64,000 nt of DNA from Kineosporia aurantiaca JCM 3230 (GCA_000719025.1 JODP01000009.1:310001-374000), one strand, 5' to 3'; counted from the stretch's first letter, positions 9,316 through 18,195 are shown. The notes: generated by a model not told the origin, from the sequence alone. A program made the numbers and translations.

Positions 9316-10016
9316 GAGAGCAGGGCCTTGTAGCGCCGGGCCCCGTCCGGCCCCGAGAGCTCCGCCGCCGGGCTGGCCGCGACCTTGCGCCCACCCCGCA
9401 GAACCACCGCGTCTGAGCAGACCCGCGCGGCCAGGTCGAGCAGATGGGTGGAGACCAGAACCGCCGTGCCCTCCGCCCGCAGCTCCTCGACCAGATCGAC
9501 GGTTGCGTCTACCCCCAACGGATCCACCCCGTCGAACGGTTCGTCCAGCAACAGGACGGTGGGGGAGTGCAACGCGGCCAGGACCACCGAGAGCCGCCGA
9601 CCCATCCCGTGCGAGAACCCAGACGTGATCCGGTGGGCTACCCCCGCCAGATCGAAACGCTCCAGCAGATCACGGGCGCGAGGCTCCCAGGTCTCCAGAC
9701 CCCGCAGCCGCGCCGAGAGCTGAAGGTGCTCCCAGGGACTGGCCCGCGGAACCAGCCCACCGACGTCCGGGCAGTACCCCGTAACCCGGCGCGCACCCAA
9801 AGGATCGGCCCGCACGTCTACCCCGCCCACCCGGATCTGCCCCGACGTGGCCGGTAGTACCCCGGCCAGCGCCCGCATCGCCGTGGACTTGCCCGCGCCG
9901 TTGCGGCCGACCAGAGCCAGCGCCTGACCGGGGCGCACGGTCAGGTCGAGCCCGGCGACCGCGTCCACCGATGCGAAGGTGACGGTCAGTTTCAGGGTCT
10001 CGACGCCCGACAGCAC
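9312..10016 (-). CDS. ABC transporter ATP-binding protein
   Basis: About 234 residues. The Walker A is GRNGAGKS, the Q-loop region lies in YCPDVGGLVPRASPWEHL, and the signature is the unusual SHGMGRRLSVVLAAL. The Walker B is VLLLDEPFDGVD and the H-loop lies in VLVSTHLLDLA. The order matches the CcmA/DrrA-like drug or antibiotic exporter ATPases. GTG codons at 10022 and 10016 are both possible; 10016 is preferred because a GAGG element lies seven bases upstream, while 10022 is only about three bases from it. It overlaps the downstream membrane gene by four bases. Confidence 0.85.
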   Translation of the reverse strand: MLSGVETLKLTVTFASVDAVAGLDLTVRPGQALALVGRNGAGKSTAMRALAGVLPATSGQIRVGGVDVRADPLGARRVTGYCPDVGGLVPRASPWEHLQLSARLRGLETWEPRARDLLERFDLAGVAHRITSGFSHGMGRRLSVVLAALHSPTVLLLDEPFDGVDPLGVDATVDLVEELRAEGTAVLVSTHLLDLAARVCSDAVVLRGGRKVAASPAAELSGPDGARRYKALLS

Positions 10017-10063
10017 CAGCACCCCTCAAGTCTGGCCGAGCGCGTCCCCTCGCCGGGTGACAA

Positions 10064-10093
10064 CGAGTGATCTCACCCGGGTGAGATCACTCG
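10064..10093. terminator. 30-bp perfect palindrome at the fadD15 stop codon
   Basis: The left arm CGAGTGATCTCACCC and its exact complement form a 30-bp perfect inverted repeat. It contains the TGA stop of the acyl-CoA synthetase gene and lies 48-77 bases before the ABC ATPase gene on the same strand. As RNA it would make a very stable hairpin, so a transcription terminator or 3'-end stabiliser is likely. There is no U tract on either side, and a protein-binding operator for the ABC genes is an alternative. Confidence 0.6.
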
Positions 10094-11877
10094 CTGTAGA
10101 GCTTGTCCACGTCGGCCGAGAAGTCCTTCAGGATCACCGAGCGCTTCAGGCTCAGCTTCGGCGTCAGGTGTCCCGACTGCTCGGTGAAATCGGTGCTCAG
10201 GACCCGGAACTTGCGGATCGACTCGGCCCGGCTGACCAGTGCGTTCGCCTTGTCTACGGCGGTCTGCAACTCGGCCCGGACGTCCGGGTCGGCGGCCGCC
10301 GCGGCCACGTCCAGCGCGGGCTTGCCGCGGTTCTTCAGCCAGGTCGGCAGCATCTCCTCGTCCAGGGTGATCAGCACCCCGACGAACGGCTTCTGGTCAC
10401 CGACCACGATGCACTGCGAGATCAGCGGGTGGCCGCGCATCGCGTCCTCCAGCATCGCCGGGATCACGTTCTTCCCGTTCGCGGTGACGATGATCTCCTT
10501 CTTCCGGCCGGTGATCGACAGGAAGCCGTCCTCGTCCAGCGAACCCAGGTCTCCGGTGGCGAACCAGCCGTCGTGCACCGCGTCCGCGGTGGCGGCCGGG
10601 TTGTTCGCGTACCCGCGCATCACGCCGACGCCGGAGACCAGGATCTCGCCGTCCTCCGCGATCCGGACGCCCATGCCCTGCAGCGGCCGGCCGACCGTGC
10701 CGATCCGGTTGACCGCCAGCGTGGTGCAGCTGACCGGCGCGGTGGTCTCGGTCAGCCCCCAGCCCTCGAGCACCGGCAGGCCGATGCCGCGGAAGAAGTG
10801 GCTCAGGTCCTTGCCCAGCGGGGCGCCGCCGGAGACCGAGCCCTGCAGCCGGTTCCCGGTGGCCGCGCGCAGCTTCGCGTAGACCAGCCGGTCGAAGACC
10901 GTGTGCTGCAGCTTCAGTCCGAGGCCGGGGCCGCCGGTGTCGAGCGCCTGGCTGTACCGGATCGCCACCTCGGCGGCCCGGTGGAAGATCGCGCCCCGGC
11001 CGGAACCGACGGCCCGGGCCTCGGCGCCGTTGAAGATCTTCTCGAACACCCGCGGAACCGCCAGCAGGAAGGTCGGTTTGAAGCCGTCCAGGTCGGCCAG
11101 CAGGTTGGCGGTGGTCGGGGTGTGGCCCATCACCGCGCCGTTGACGATGCACAGCGCCTGGATGTAGCGGGCGAAGACGTGCGCGAGCGGCAGGAACAGC
11201 AGCGTCGAGGCCTGGTCGTTGACCAGGTCGCCGAAACCCTCGAAGGCGGCCCGCGACCCGGCGATGAAGTTGCTGTGGGTCAGCTCGCAGCCCTTGGGCC
11301 GGCCGGTGGTGCCGGAGGTGTAGATCACGGTGACCACCGAGTCGCCCCGGGCCACCGCGCGGCGCTCGTGGATCACCGGGTCGCCGACCTCGGCGCCCAG
11401 CTCGGCGAGCGTGCCGATCGCCCCGTCGTCGATGGTCAGGACCTCGCGCAGGGTGCTCAGCCCGTCCCGGACCTGGCCCACGGTCTCGCGGTGGGCGGCG
11501 GTCTCGACCACCGCGGCGACCGCACCGGAGTCGGACAGGATCCAGCGCACCTGCTCGGGCGAGGAGGTCTCGTAGACCGGCACGGTGATCGCCCCGGCGA
11601 ACCAGATCGAGACGTCCAGCAGGGTCCACTCGTAACGGGTGCGGGCCATCAGCGCGACCTTGTCGCCGGCCTGCACGCCGAGGGCGACCAGGCCCTTGGC
11701 GGTGGCCACCACCTCACCCAGGAACTCCGCCGAGGTCACGTCCTGCCAGCCGCCCCCGGCTACGAGACGGCGGAAGGCGACGTGGTGAGGTCTGCGCTCG
11801 GCGTTGCTCACCACGATGTCGCAGAGGTTCTCCTCGTCGTCGAGGGGAAACTGTCTGGGGACGCTGATCTCGTGCAC
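10087..11877 (-). CDS. fadD15: long-chain fatty-acid-CoA ligase (FadD15-like)
   Basis: 596 residues of the AMP-dependent synthetase family, which activates long-chain fatty acids with ATP and CoA. The AMP/P-loop motif YTSGTTGRPKGCELTH starts at about 186. The adenylate motif GWGLTETTAP and the hinge region YTSGT...DLGSLDEDGFLSITGRKKE, with the catalytic-domain motif GRKKEIIVTANGKNV, are present. Length and composition fit the FadD15/LACS-1 group. It is divergent from the zinc-ribbon gene, which mirrors M. tuberculosis fadD15 (Rv2187) next to Rv2186c. Confidence 0.92.
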   Translation of the reverse strand: MHEISVPRQFPLDDEENLCDIVVSNAERRPHHVAFRRLVAGGGWQDVTSAEFLGEVVATAKGLVALGVQAGDKVALMARTRYEWTLLDVSIWFAGAITVPVYETSSPEQVRWILSDSGAVAAVVETAAHRETVGQVRDGLSTLREVLTIDDGAIGTLAELGAEVGDPVIHERRAVARGDSVVTVIYTSGTTGRPKGCELTHSNFIAGSRAAFEGFGDLVNDQASTLLFLPLAHVFARYIQALCIVNGAVMGHTPTTANLLADLDGFKPTFLLAVPRVFEKIFNGAEARAVGSGRGAIFHRAAEVAIRYSQALDTGGPGLGLKLQHTVFDRLVYAKLRAATGNRLQGSVSGGAPLGKDLSHFFRGIGLPVLEGWGLTETTAPVSCTTLAVNRIGTVGRPLQGMGVRIAEDGEILVSGVGVMRGYANNPAATADAVHDGWFATGDLGSLDEDGFLSITGRKKEIIVTANGKNVIPAMLEDAMRGHPLISQCIVVGDQKPFVGVLITLDEEMLPTWLKNRGKPALDVAAAAADPDVRAELQTAVDKANALVSRAESIRKFRVLSTDFTEQSGHLTPKLSLKRSVILKDFSADVDKLYSE

Positions 11878-12009
11878 GAGGTCGAGCCTATGCCGCAGTT
11901 CACTGGATTTCCGAGTGTTGGATCACACTCGTCCGGACCGGACGGCGCAAAACCGGTCAAATGTCCAAGTCGGCTCAAGGGGGGTTGCGGGCCGTCCGAG
12001 GCAAGACGC

Positions 12010-12354
12010 GTGAGCTCGCCCTCCTCCGCCCCGTCGCGGTGCCGGCACTGCGGCGCCCGGCTCGGGGCCGAGGACGCCTGGTGCTCGCTCTGCCTGACCC
12101 CGACCGCAGAACCGGCCCCCGAGGTGGTGAAGGCGGAGGAGCCCCGGCATCGCGGGGAGGCGCCCGACGCCGATCGGCTGATCGAGGATCTGGCCGCGGA
12201 CGAGGCCGGGGACCGCTCCGCCCTCGCCGTCGTGCGCGCACACCTGGCGCTGGCCGAGCTGCCCGGTGGGAAATACACCCTCGCCCTGGGCGGTGGGGCG
12301 GTCCTGCTGCTGATCCTGATGGCCGGGCTCACCCTGCTCGGTCTCCTGCTCTGA
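12010..12354 (+). CDS. zinc-ribbon, C-terminally anchored membrane protein (Rv2186c-like position)
   Basis: About 114 residues. An N-terminal zinc ribbon with two Cys-x2-Cys pairs (CRHCGARLG and CSLCLTP) is followed by an acidic middle and a single C-terminal membrane helix ending GLTLLGLLL. The frame is also open upstream. GTG at 12010 is chosen because it places the ribbon at the N terminus and avoids the fadD15 promoter region, but the ribosome site is weak. Position next to the SRPBCC and ArsA genes matches M. tuberculosis Rv2186c. Function is unknown. Confidence 0.6.
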   Translation: MSSPSSAPSRCRHCGARLGAEDAWCSLCLTPTAEPAPEVVKAEEPRHRGEAPDADRLIEDLAADEAGDRSALAVVRAHLALAELPGGKYTLALGGGAVLLLILMAGLTLLGLLL

Positions 12355-12411
12355 AGTTGGGCGGCTCCGTGCTCTGAGCAAGATCACCGAAACCGGGTAA
12401 CGTTCACGACC

Positions 12412-12858
12412 ATGGCCGACCAGACCGAGTCGAGCGTCGTCATCGACTCCGCGCCGGAGAACGTCCTCAGGGTCATCTCCGATTTCGAGCACTACCCCAC
12501 CTGGGCGGCGGCCGTTAAGGAGGCCGTGGTGCTCGAGCGGCAGCCGGACGGCGACCGGGCCACCAAGGTGCGGTTCACCCTGGACGCCGGGGCGGTCCGG
12601 GACACCTACTCCCTGGACTACACCTGGAACTTCGCCGCGGACGGGACCGGTGAGCTGTCCTGGACCCTGGACGAGTCGACGGTGATGCGGTCGATGGAGG
12701 GCAGCTACCGGCTCGCCGCCTCCGGCGCCGGCACCCGGGTCACCTACCGTCTGGCCATCGATCTGCGCATCCCGATGCTCGGGATGCTGCGTCGCAAGGC
12801 CGAGAAGGCCATCATCGACACCGCTCTCACCGAGCTCCGGAAGCACGTGGAGTCGTAG
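12412..12858 (+). CDS. SRPBCC (START-like) domain protein
   Basis: 148 residues, a single START/polyketide-cyclase-like fold. The typical N-terminal pattern ESSVVIDSAPENVLRVISDFEHYPTW is followed by alternating strands and a long C-terminal helix (LGMLRRKAEKAIIDTALTEL). These proteins bind hydrophobic ligands; the ligand here is unknown. The stop is immediately followed by the GTG of the ArsA-like gene, so the pair is translationally coupled, as with Rv2185c-Rv2184c in mycobacteria. Confidence 0.85.
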   Translation: MADQTESSVVIDSAPENVLRVISDFEHYPTWAAAVKEAVVLERQPDGDRATKVRFTLDAGAVRDTYSLDYTWNFAADGTGELSWTLDESTVMRSMEGSYRLAASGAGTRVTYRLAIDLRIPMLGMLRRKAEKAIIDTALTELRKHVES

Positions 12859-13878
12859 GTGCGGGTCGTGCTGTTCGCCGGCCCGGGCGGAGTGGGAAAG
12901 ACCACGGTCGCGGCGGCGACCGCGGCTCACGCAGCTGACCATGGTGTGAAAACCCTTGCTCTGAGCGCTGATTCCGCCCGCTCCGGAGAGATCGGCGGAC
13001 TGGCGCCGGCTCTGACCGAGCTCGGCCTGGACGCGCCGGGCTGGGAGGACCTGATCGGCCTGCCCGGCCTGGAGGGGCTGCTCACCCTGCTCGCCCTGGA
13101 CGAGGAGATCCGGAACGGGCCGTGGGACCTGGTGCTGGTCGACCTGCCCGACCTCCACCGCCTGCTCGCGCTGCCGGGAGAGCTGGAACGCCTGCTCGCC
13201 CGGCTCCTTCCGGTCGAACGCCGGCTCGGCCTGGCGCTGCGCAACCAGGAGGCCCTGGTGGCGGCGGTCGACCGGTTCAACGCCCGCCTGACTGCCGTCC
13301 GCACCGCCCTGACCGGACCGGAAGTGTCGGTGCGCCTGGTGATGACGCCGGAAGCGGCGGTCCTGGAAAGCACGCGGCGGTTGTTCACCGCTTTCACGAT
13401 GTCCGGTTTCGCGGTGGACGCGGTGGTGGCCAACCGGGTCTTCCCGGCCTCACCGGAAGCCACCGGCTGGCAAGCGGATCAGGTGCGCGCCCAGGAGGCC
13501 GTGCTGGCTGAGGCGGAGGCCGGGTTCGCGCCGGTGCCGTTGCTGCGGGCGGGCTATTCGCAACCGGACGCCGCGGCTCTCGGCCGCGATCTCTACGGCC
13601 CGGTTCCGGGTCTGCCGGTTCCTCCGGTGGATTCGGTCGGGATTGACCGGACCGACGGCGGTTTCACCCTGCGTGTCCCGATTCCGCTGGCCCGCCGGGA
13701 GAATCTGGACCTCGGGCGGCGAGGGGACGATCTGATCATCACGGTCGACGGCTACCGGCAGGTGCTGCCCAGCGTTCTGCGGCGCTGCCGGGCCGGCTCG
13801 GCGGCGTTGCGGGAGGGCGCGCTGACCGTTTCGTTCACCCCCGATCCGGCGGAGTTCCCGGCCCGGTGGACCCGGTGA
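12859..13878 (+). CDS. ArsA/GET3-family ATPase
   Basis: 339 residues. The deviant Walker A is GPGGVGKTT at residues 8-16, a Walker B-like LVLVDLPD is at about 93-100, and the C-terminal region FTLRVPIPLARRENLDLGRRGDDLIITVDG is the small alpha-crystallin-like domain seen in many actinobacterial ArsA relatives. The helical segment between them is shorter than in arsenite pumps and no arsenite-binding Cys set is visible, so arsenic transport is unlikely. A role in membrane-protein or lipid handling with the adjacent SRPBCC protein is an inference from conserved synteny (Rv2184c). Confidence 0.82.
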   Translation: MRVVLFAGPGGVGKTTVAAATAAHAADHGVKTLALSADSARSGEIGGLAPALTELGLDAPGWEDLIGLPGLEGLLTLLALDEEIRNGPWDLVLVDLPDLHRLLALPGELERLLARLLPVERRLGLALRNQEALVAAVDRFNARLTAVRTALTGPEVSVRLVMTPEAAVLESTRRLFTAFTMSGFAVDAVVANRVFPASPEATGWQADQVRAQEAVLAEAEAGFAPVPLLRAGYSQPDAAALGRDLYGPVPGLPVPPVDSVGIDRTDGGFTLRVPIPLARRENLDLGRRGDDLIITVDGYRQVLPSVLRRCRAGSAALREGALTVSFTPDPAEFPARWTR

Positions 13879-14123
13879 GCCACCGCCATCTGGACCTGTT
13901 CGCCACCGGCGCCCCGGACCCGCAATGCCCGGTCTGTCTGGGCGTGGCCGCCCTGCGCGACCACGGGCCGGCCGTGCTCGACCGGGTCGCCGGGCTGTCG
14001 GCCGGGCTGGCCCGGGCGCTGCGGGAGGCGGTGCCGGAGCCGGAGGTCCCGGCCTACGATCAGGGCGCGGGCGACGACCGTCCGCCTCCGCCCACTACCG
14101 TTCGGATCGACGTCTCGGAGTGA
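13866..14123 (+). CDS. small protein with CPVC motif, function unknown
   Basis: 85 residues from GTG at 13866, or 82 from GTG at 13875, which would give a GTGA overlap with the ArsA stop. It contains a single CPVC motif (DPQCPVCLGVAAL) followed by a helical segment and a Pro-rich acidic tail ending in VRIDVSE. Comparable small proteins sit at this position in other actinobacteria (Rv2183c region in mycobacteria). The Cys pair might bind a metal or be redox active. No function is assigned. Confidence 0.65.
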   Translation: MDPVSHRHLDLFATGAPDPQCPVCLGVAALRDHGPAVLDRVAGLSAGLARALREAVPEPEVPAYDQGAGDDRPPPPTTVRIDVSE

Positions 14124-14173
14124 TCTCCGGACCTCGGGCCGAACTGGAACAGATTGAACAGGGGATCCGACGA

Positions 14174-15124
14174 GTGGAACTGACGATCGGGGTTGACGTC
14201 GGCGGTACGAAGATCGCCGCCGGGGTCGTGGACGCCGACGGGCGGATTCTCGAGCGACTGCGGGTGCCGACCCCGGAGAGCGTCGACGACATCGACGCGG
14301 GTATCTCCGAGGCGGTCGAGAAGCTGCGGCAGACCGAGGCGGGCGGGCGCGTCGCGGCCGTCGGGGTGGCCGCCGCCGGGTTCGTCAACGAGCACCGCAC
14401 CGCGGTCCGCTTCGCGCCGAACATCGCCTGGCGCGAGCACCCCCTCGCGGGCATCGTGAGCAAACGGGTGCAGCTGCCGGTGGTGGTGGAGAACGACGCG
14501 AACGCGGCGGCCTGGGCCGAGTACCGGTTCGGGGCCGGGCGGGACGTCACCGACGTGGTGACGGTCACCGTGGGCACCGGCGTGGGCGGCGGCATCGTGC
14601 TGGACGGCACCCTGCTGCGCGGCGCCTTCGGGATGGCCGCCGAGATCGGTCACATGCGGGTCGTGCCGAACGGCCGGGCCTGTGGCTGCGGGCAGACCGG
14701 TTGCTGGGAGCAGTACGCCTCGGGCCGGGCGCTGGCCCGGTCGGCGTTCGAGCTGGCGATCCGCGACCCGAAGGCCGCCGGCCCGCTGATCGAGGCGGCC
14801 GGCGGGAAGATCGACGGGCTGGTCGGCAGCATGATCACCGAGGTCGCGCTGGCCGGCGACCCGGCCGCGATCGGGTTGTTCGCCGAGCTCGGCCGCTGGC
14901 TCGGCGAGGGCGTGGCCGCCCTGGCGAACGTGCTCGACCCGGCGGTCGTGGTGATCGGCGGCGGGGTGGCCGAGGTCGGCGACCTGCTGCTGGAGCCCGC
15001 CCGTAAGGCGTTCACCACGCACCTGTCGGCCGGCGCGAACCGTCCGCACCTGCAGCTGCGGGCGGCCGAGATGGGCAACGACGCGGGCATCATCGGGGCG
15101 GCGGATCTGGCGCGGAACCGATGA
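14174..15124 (+). CDS. ROK-family glucokinase, copy 1
   Basis: 316 residues. The N-terminal phosphate loop is IGVDVGGTKIAAGVVD, the glucose-site segment with the catalytic Asp is VENDANAAAWAE, and the ExGH motif is AAEIGHM. The ROK zinc signature is CGCGQTGCWEQYASG. It phosphorylates glucose or a related hexose. GTG at 14174 is chosen because a GGGGAT element lies about eight bases upstream. It overlaps the second ROK gene by four bases. Confidence 0.88.
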   Translation: MELTIGVDVGGTKIAAGVVDADGRILERLRVPTPESVDDIDAGISEAVEKLRQTEAGGRVAAVGVAAAGFVNEHRTAVRFAPNIAWREHPLAGIVSKRVQLPVVVENDANAAAWAEYRFGAGRDVTDVVTVTVGTGVGGGIVLDGTLLRGAFGMAAEIGHMRVVPNGRACGCGQTGCWEQYASGRALARSAFELAIRDPKAAGPLIEAAGGKIDGLVGSMITEVALAGDPAAIGLFAELGRWLGEGVAALANVLDPAVVVIGGGVAEVGDLLLEPARKAFTTHLSAGANRPHLQLRAAEMGNDAGIIGAADLARNR

Positions 15125-16101
15125 GCCAGGACGCTGCCGGTGTGGGTGGGCTCGCCATCGGGGTGGACATCGGTGGGACGAAGGTCGCGGCGGGAGTCGT
15201 GGACACCGACGGCGCGGTGATCGCCCGCGCCCGGCGCGCCACCCCCTCGAAGGACCCGCGGGCCGTCGAGGAAACCATCGCCGAGGTGGTGACCGAGCTG
15301 CGGCAGGGCCGCGAGATCGTCGGCGTGGGCATCGGCGCGGCCGGGTTCGTCGACGCCGACCGGGCCCGGGTGCTCTTCGCCCCGCACCTGGCCTGGCGCA
15401 ACGAGCCGCTGCGGGACGGGGTGGCCAAGGTGGTCGGGCTGCCGGTGATCGTCGAGAACGACGCCAACGCGGCGGCCTGGGCGGAGTGGCGGTTCGGGGC
15501 CGGCCGGGACGAGTCCCGGCTGGTGATGGTGACGCTGGGCACCGGGATCGGCGGCGGGATCGTCACCGACGGGGTGATCCAGCGCGGCCGGTACGGGATG
15601 GCCGGCGAGTTCGGGCACATGGTGGTGGTGCCGGACGGCCGGCGTTGTGAATGCGGCAACCGGGGCTGTCTGGAGCAGTACGCCAGCGGCAATGTGCTCG
15701 GCCGGGAGGCGCGGGAGATGGCGGCGGCCCACTCGCCGGTCACCGTGCCGCTCGTGCAGCGGGTCAAGGGCGATCACGCGGCCCTGGTCGGGCCGCTGAT
15801 CACCGAGGCCGCGATGGACGGCGACCCGGCCGCGGTGGAGCTGTTCCACGAGGTCGGCCGCTGGCTCGGGATCGGCCTGGCCAACCTGGCGGCGGCGCTG
15901 GACCCGGGGTTGTTCGTGATCGGCGGTGGGGTCTCCGACGCCGGGGACCTGCTGCTCGCCCCGGCCCGGGAGTCGTTCCGGCGCACCCTGACCGGGCGCG
16001 GGTTCCGGCCCTTCGCCTCCATCGTCAAGGCCGCGTTGGGGCCCGAGGCGGGGTTGGTCGGCGCCGCTGACCTGGCCCGCCGGGAGTCGCAGCTCCGGTG
16101 A
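15121..16101 (+). CDS. ROK-family glucokinase, copy 2
   Basis: 326 residues, with the same domain order as the gene before it: IGVDIGGTKVAAGVVD, VENDANAAAWAE, the ExGH motif as GEFGHM, and the zinc motif CECGNRGCLEQYASG. It begins with ATG in an ATGA overlap with copy 1. The two proteins are clearly paralogous along their whole length. Differences near the sugar site (EIGH versus EFGH, QTGCW versus NRGCL) suggest different sugar preference. The downstream hydrolase gene overlaps by four bases. Confidence 0.88.
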   Translation: MSQDAAGVGGLAIGVDIGGTKVAAGVVDTDGAVIARARRATPSKDPRAVEETIAEVVTELRQGREIVGVGIGAAGFVDADRARVLFAPHLAWRNEPLRDGVAKVVGLPVIVENDANAAAWAEWRFGAGRDESRLVMVTLGTGIGGGIVTDGVIQRGRYGMAGEFGHMVVVPDGRRCECGNRGCLEQYASGNVLGREAREMAAAHSPVTVPLVQRVKGDHAALVGPLITEAAMDGDPAAVELFHEVGRWLGIGLANLAAALDPGLFVIGGGVSDAGDLLLAPARESFRRTLTGRGFRPFASIVKAALGPEAGLVGAADLARRESQLR

Positions 16102-16802
16102 GCGGCCCGCGGATCAGGGTGATGAGCTGGAACATCCAGCATCTGCAGGGTGATCCGCTGGCCGTGCACCGGGTGGTGCGGGCCGCCGACCCGGACGTGC
16201 TCTGCCTCCAGGAAGGGCCCCGGCTGCCGGGCTCGCCCCGGCAGCTGGCCCAGCTGGCCCGGGCCTGCGGTCTGCACTACGAGGCCGGAGGACGGCGGGC
16301 GGGCAACAACGCGATCTTCGTCTCCGGCCGGATGGTGGCCGTCGACCTGGCCGCGTTCACCTTCCCGCTGGCCTCCTGGCGGGACAACCGGCGGGGCGCC
16401 GTGCTGGCCACCGTGCGGCCGGTGATCGGCGGCCCACCGCTACGGATCGCCTCGGTGCACCTGCCGCTGGACCCGGCCCAGCGGCTGGCCCACGTGCGCA
16501 CGCTGGTCCGTCAGCTGGGCGACTTCGGCCTGCCCCCGGTGCTCGCCGGTGACCTGAACGAGCCGCCGGGAGGAGCCTCCTGGGAGGCGCTGGAACCGCT
16601 GGTCGCCGATCCGGCCCCGGGAGCCCCGGTGACCTTCTCCACGGCGTCCCCTCGGCGGCGGATCGACGCGATCCTCACCGGCCCGGGCATCGAGGTGCTG
16701 GAGTACGGCGCCTGGCAGCCCTCGGCCGCGGACGCCCGCCTGGCCAGCGACCACCTTCCGGTGGTCGCCGAGCTCAGGGTGCTGTCCTCGGGCTTGTCCT
16801 AG
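16098..16802 (+). CDS. endonuclease/exonuclease/phosphatase-family hydrolase
   Basis: 234 residues of the EEP fold. Motifs in order are MSWNIQHLQG (metal-site Asn), DVLCLQEGPRLPGSP (catalytic Glu), VLAGDLNEPPGG (Asp/Asn) and the C-terminal ASDHLPVVAEL (Asp-His pair). These residues support a metal-dependent phosphodiesterase or phosphatase; the substrate (DNA, nucleotide, sugar-phosphate or lipid) cannot be told. It is translationally coupled to the ROK kinase and overlaps the convergent membrane-protein gene by four bases at the 3' end. Confidence 0.82.
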   Translation: MSGPRIRVMSWNIQHLQGDPLAVHRVVRAADPDVLCLQEGPRLPGSPRQLAQLARACGLHYEAGGRRAGNNAIFVSGRMVAVDLAAFTFPLASWRDNRRGAVLATVRPVIGGPPLRIASVHLPLDPAQRLAHVRTLVRQLGDFGLPPVLAGDLNEPPGGASWEALEPLVADPAPGAPVTFSTASPRRRIDAILTGPGIEVLEYGAWQPSAADARLASDHLPVVAELRVLSSGLS

Positions 16803-17413
16803 ACGACGGCTCCGTCGTCATCGTCGTCGTCCCGGTGCTTGGGCATCCGGGAGACCAGGGTGACGAAACCACCGGCGAAACAGGCCAGCGCGACCAGGAT
16901 GAAGAGCTGCGGCGGCCGCCAGGCGAGCACCGAGATCAGCATGAACAGCGGACCACCGATCACCGCGGCCCAGGCCAGCCGGCCGACCAGGTCGCCCCGG
17001 GGCAGCGGCGGGGGCTCCGGCGGCTCGTAGCCCTCCGGCTCGGCGGTCGGCGCGTAGTCGCGGGGACCGGCTTCCCGCAGTTCGTCGGGCAGCTCGTCCG
17101 GATCGAACTCGTCGAGCGGGCCGAGGTCGCGGATGCCACGCCCACCGGGCAGCGGATCCTCGCCGGCGAACTCCCAGTCGGTGCCCCATTCCGAGCCGCG
17201 CAGCCGGCCGGGGGAGGGCGGAACGTCCTGCTCCTCCTCGGCGACCGGAGCCGGCCAGGAGGCGGGCGGGTCGTCGCCCCAGTTCGCCACGATCGCGGCG
17301 AACTGCGCGTCCACGTCCAGCCGGTCCGCGCCCTCGCCGTCGTTCTTCGCGGCGCGGTCGTTCTTCGAGGCGTCCGTGTCGCCGTCCCGGTCCGCCGGTT
17401 CGCCGGTGCTCAT
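16799..17413 (-). CDS. acidic two-helix membrane protein, function unknown
   Basis: 204 residues. The first two thirds are hydrophilic and rich in Asp, Glu and Pro. Two membrane helices follow (AWAAVIGGPLFMLISVLAW and LFILVALACFAGGFVTLV), and the protein ends in a poly-Asp run (KHRDDDDDDGAVV). The acidic N-terminal tail is presumably cytoplasmic. The ATG at 17413 overlaps the esterase stop, so the two are co-transcribed. I do not recognise a named family. Confidence 0.75.
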   Translation of the reverse strand: MSTGEPADRDGDTDASKNDRAAKNDGEGADRLDVDAQFAAIVANWGDDPPASWPAPVAEEEQDVPPSPGRLRGSEWGTDWEFAGEDPLPGGRGIRDLGPLDEFDPDELPDELREAGPRDYAPTAEPEGYEPPEPPPLPRGDLVGRLAWAAVIGGPLFMLISVLAWRPPQLFILVALACFAGGFVTLVSRMPKHRDDDDDDGAVV

Positions 17414-18195
17414 CGCGTACCCCCGACCATCGCCGGCTCGTCGAGGAAGTGCAGGCTGCGGCGCAGGATCTCGCCGGCGTCGTTGTCCATCGTCGCCACG
17501 TGATAACTGTCTCGCAGGATCACCTCGGCGGCGCGGGAGGAGGTCACCCGGTCGAGGATGAGAGCGCTGCTGCTGGCCGGCACGACATGGTCCTCGTTCG
17601 AGCGGAGGACCAGCAGGGGCTGGCTCACCGCGGGCAGGTCCGCGACCACCGTGCGGTAGCCACGCAGCATCGAGTGTAAGGCGTGGGACGGGATCCGGTC
17701 GTAGGCGTCCTCCCGCACTCCGGGCCGTTTCACGTCGTTGCCGACCGGCGGCAGCCAGGGCAGCACCCAGCGCAGCACCGGCAGGGCGACCAGCCTCCGG
17801 TCCTCCACCAGCACCGACGGGTTGACCAGGATCAGCCCGTCGACCCCGGGCAGCGGGCCGGGATTCATCGCCGGGCCGTACCGCTGGGCCAGCCGCAGGG
17901 CGAGCGCGCCGCCCATTGAGAGCCCGGCCACCACCACGATCCGGCAGCGCGCCCGCAGTTCCCGGAAGGCGCCCTCCACCTCGGCGTACCAGTCCGGCCA
18001 GCCGGTGCGGGCCATCTCCTGGACCGTGGTGCCGTGCCCGGGCAGCCGGGGCAGGCGCACCGTGTGCCCGGCCGCGGCCAGGCCCTCGGCCCAGTCGCGC
18101 AGGCTGCCCGGATGACCGGTGAAGCCGTGGCAGAGCAGGACGCCGACGTCGTCACCGTCCCGGGCGAAGGGCTCGGCTCCCGGGCGCACGGTCAC
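17410..18195 (-). CDS. alpha/beta hydrolase (carboxylesterase/monoacylglycerol-lipase type)
   Basis: 261 residues. The oxyanion motif is LLCHGFTGHPGSL, the nucleophile elbow is GLSMGG, the acid is in SNEDHVVP and the catalytic His in SYHVATMDND. This set matches the Est30/monoacylglycerol-lipase-like esterases. GTG at 18195 is chosen, with a GGAG element upstream; the open frame continues far upstream but covers the promoter region of the divergent acyltransferase. Its partner is the small membrane protein downstream. Proximity to the PlsC-like gene hints at lipid turnover. Confidence 0.85.
   Translation of the reverse strand: MTVRPGAEPFARDGDDVGVLLCHGFTGHPGSLRDWAEGLAAAGHTVRLPRLPGHGTTVQEMARTGWPDWYAEVEGAFRELRARCRIVVVAGLSMGGALALRLAQRYGPAMNPGPLPGVDGLILVNPSVLVEDRRLVALPVLRWVLPWLPPVGNDVKRPGVREDAYDRIPSHALHSMLRGYRTVVADLPAVSQPLLVLRSNEDHVVPASSSALILDRVTSSRAAEVILRDSYHVATMDNDAGEILRRSLHFLDEPAMVGGTR

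Noticed and set aside
9979..12009. Very long plus-strand open frame antisense to the acyl-CoA ligase gene
   Set aside because: Its composition (Asp, Gln, Arg, Gly, Val repeats) is that of a shadow of the minus-strand gene in high-GC DNA; only its 3' end after 12010 encodes a real zinc-ribbon protein.
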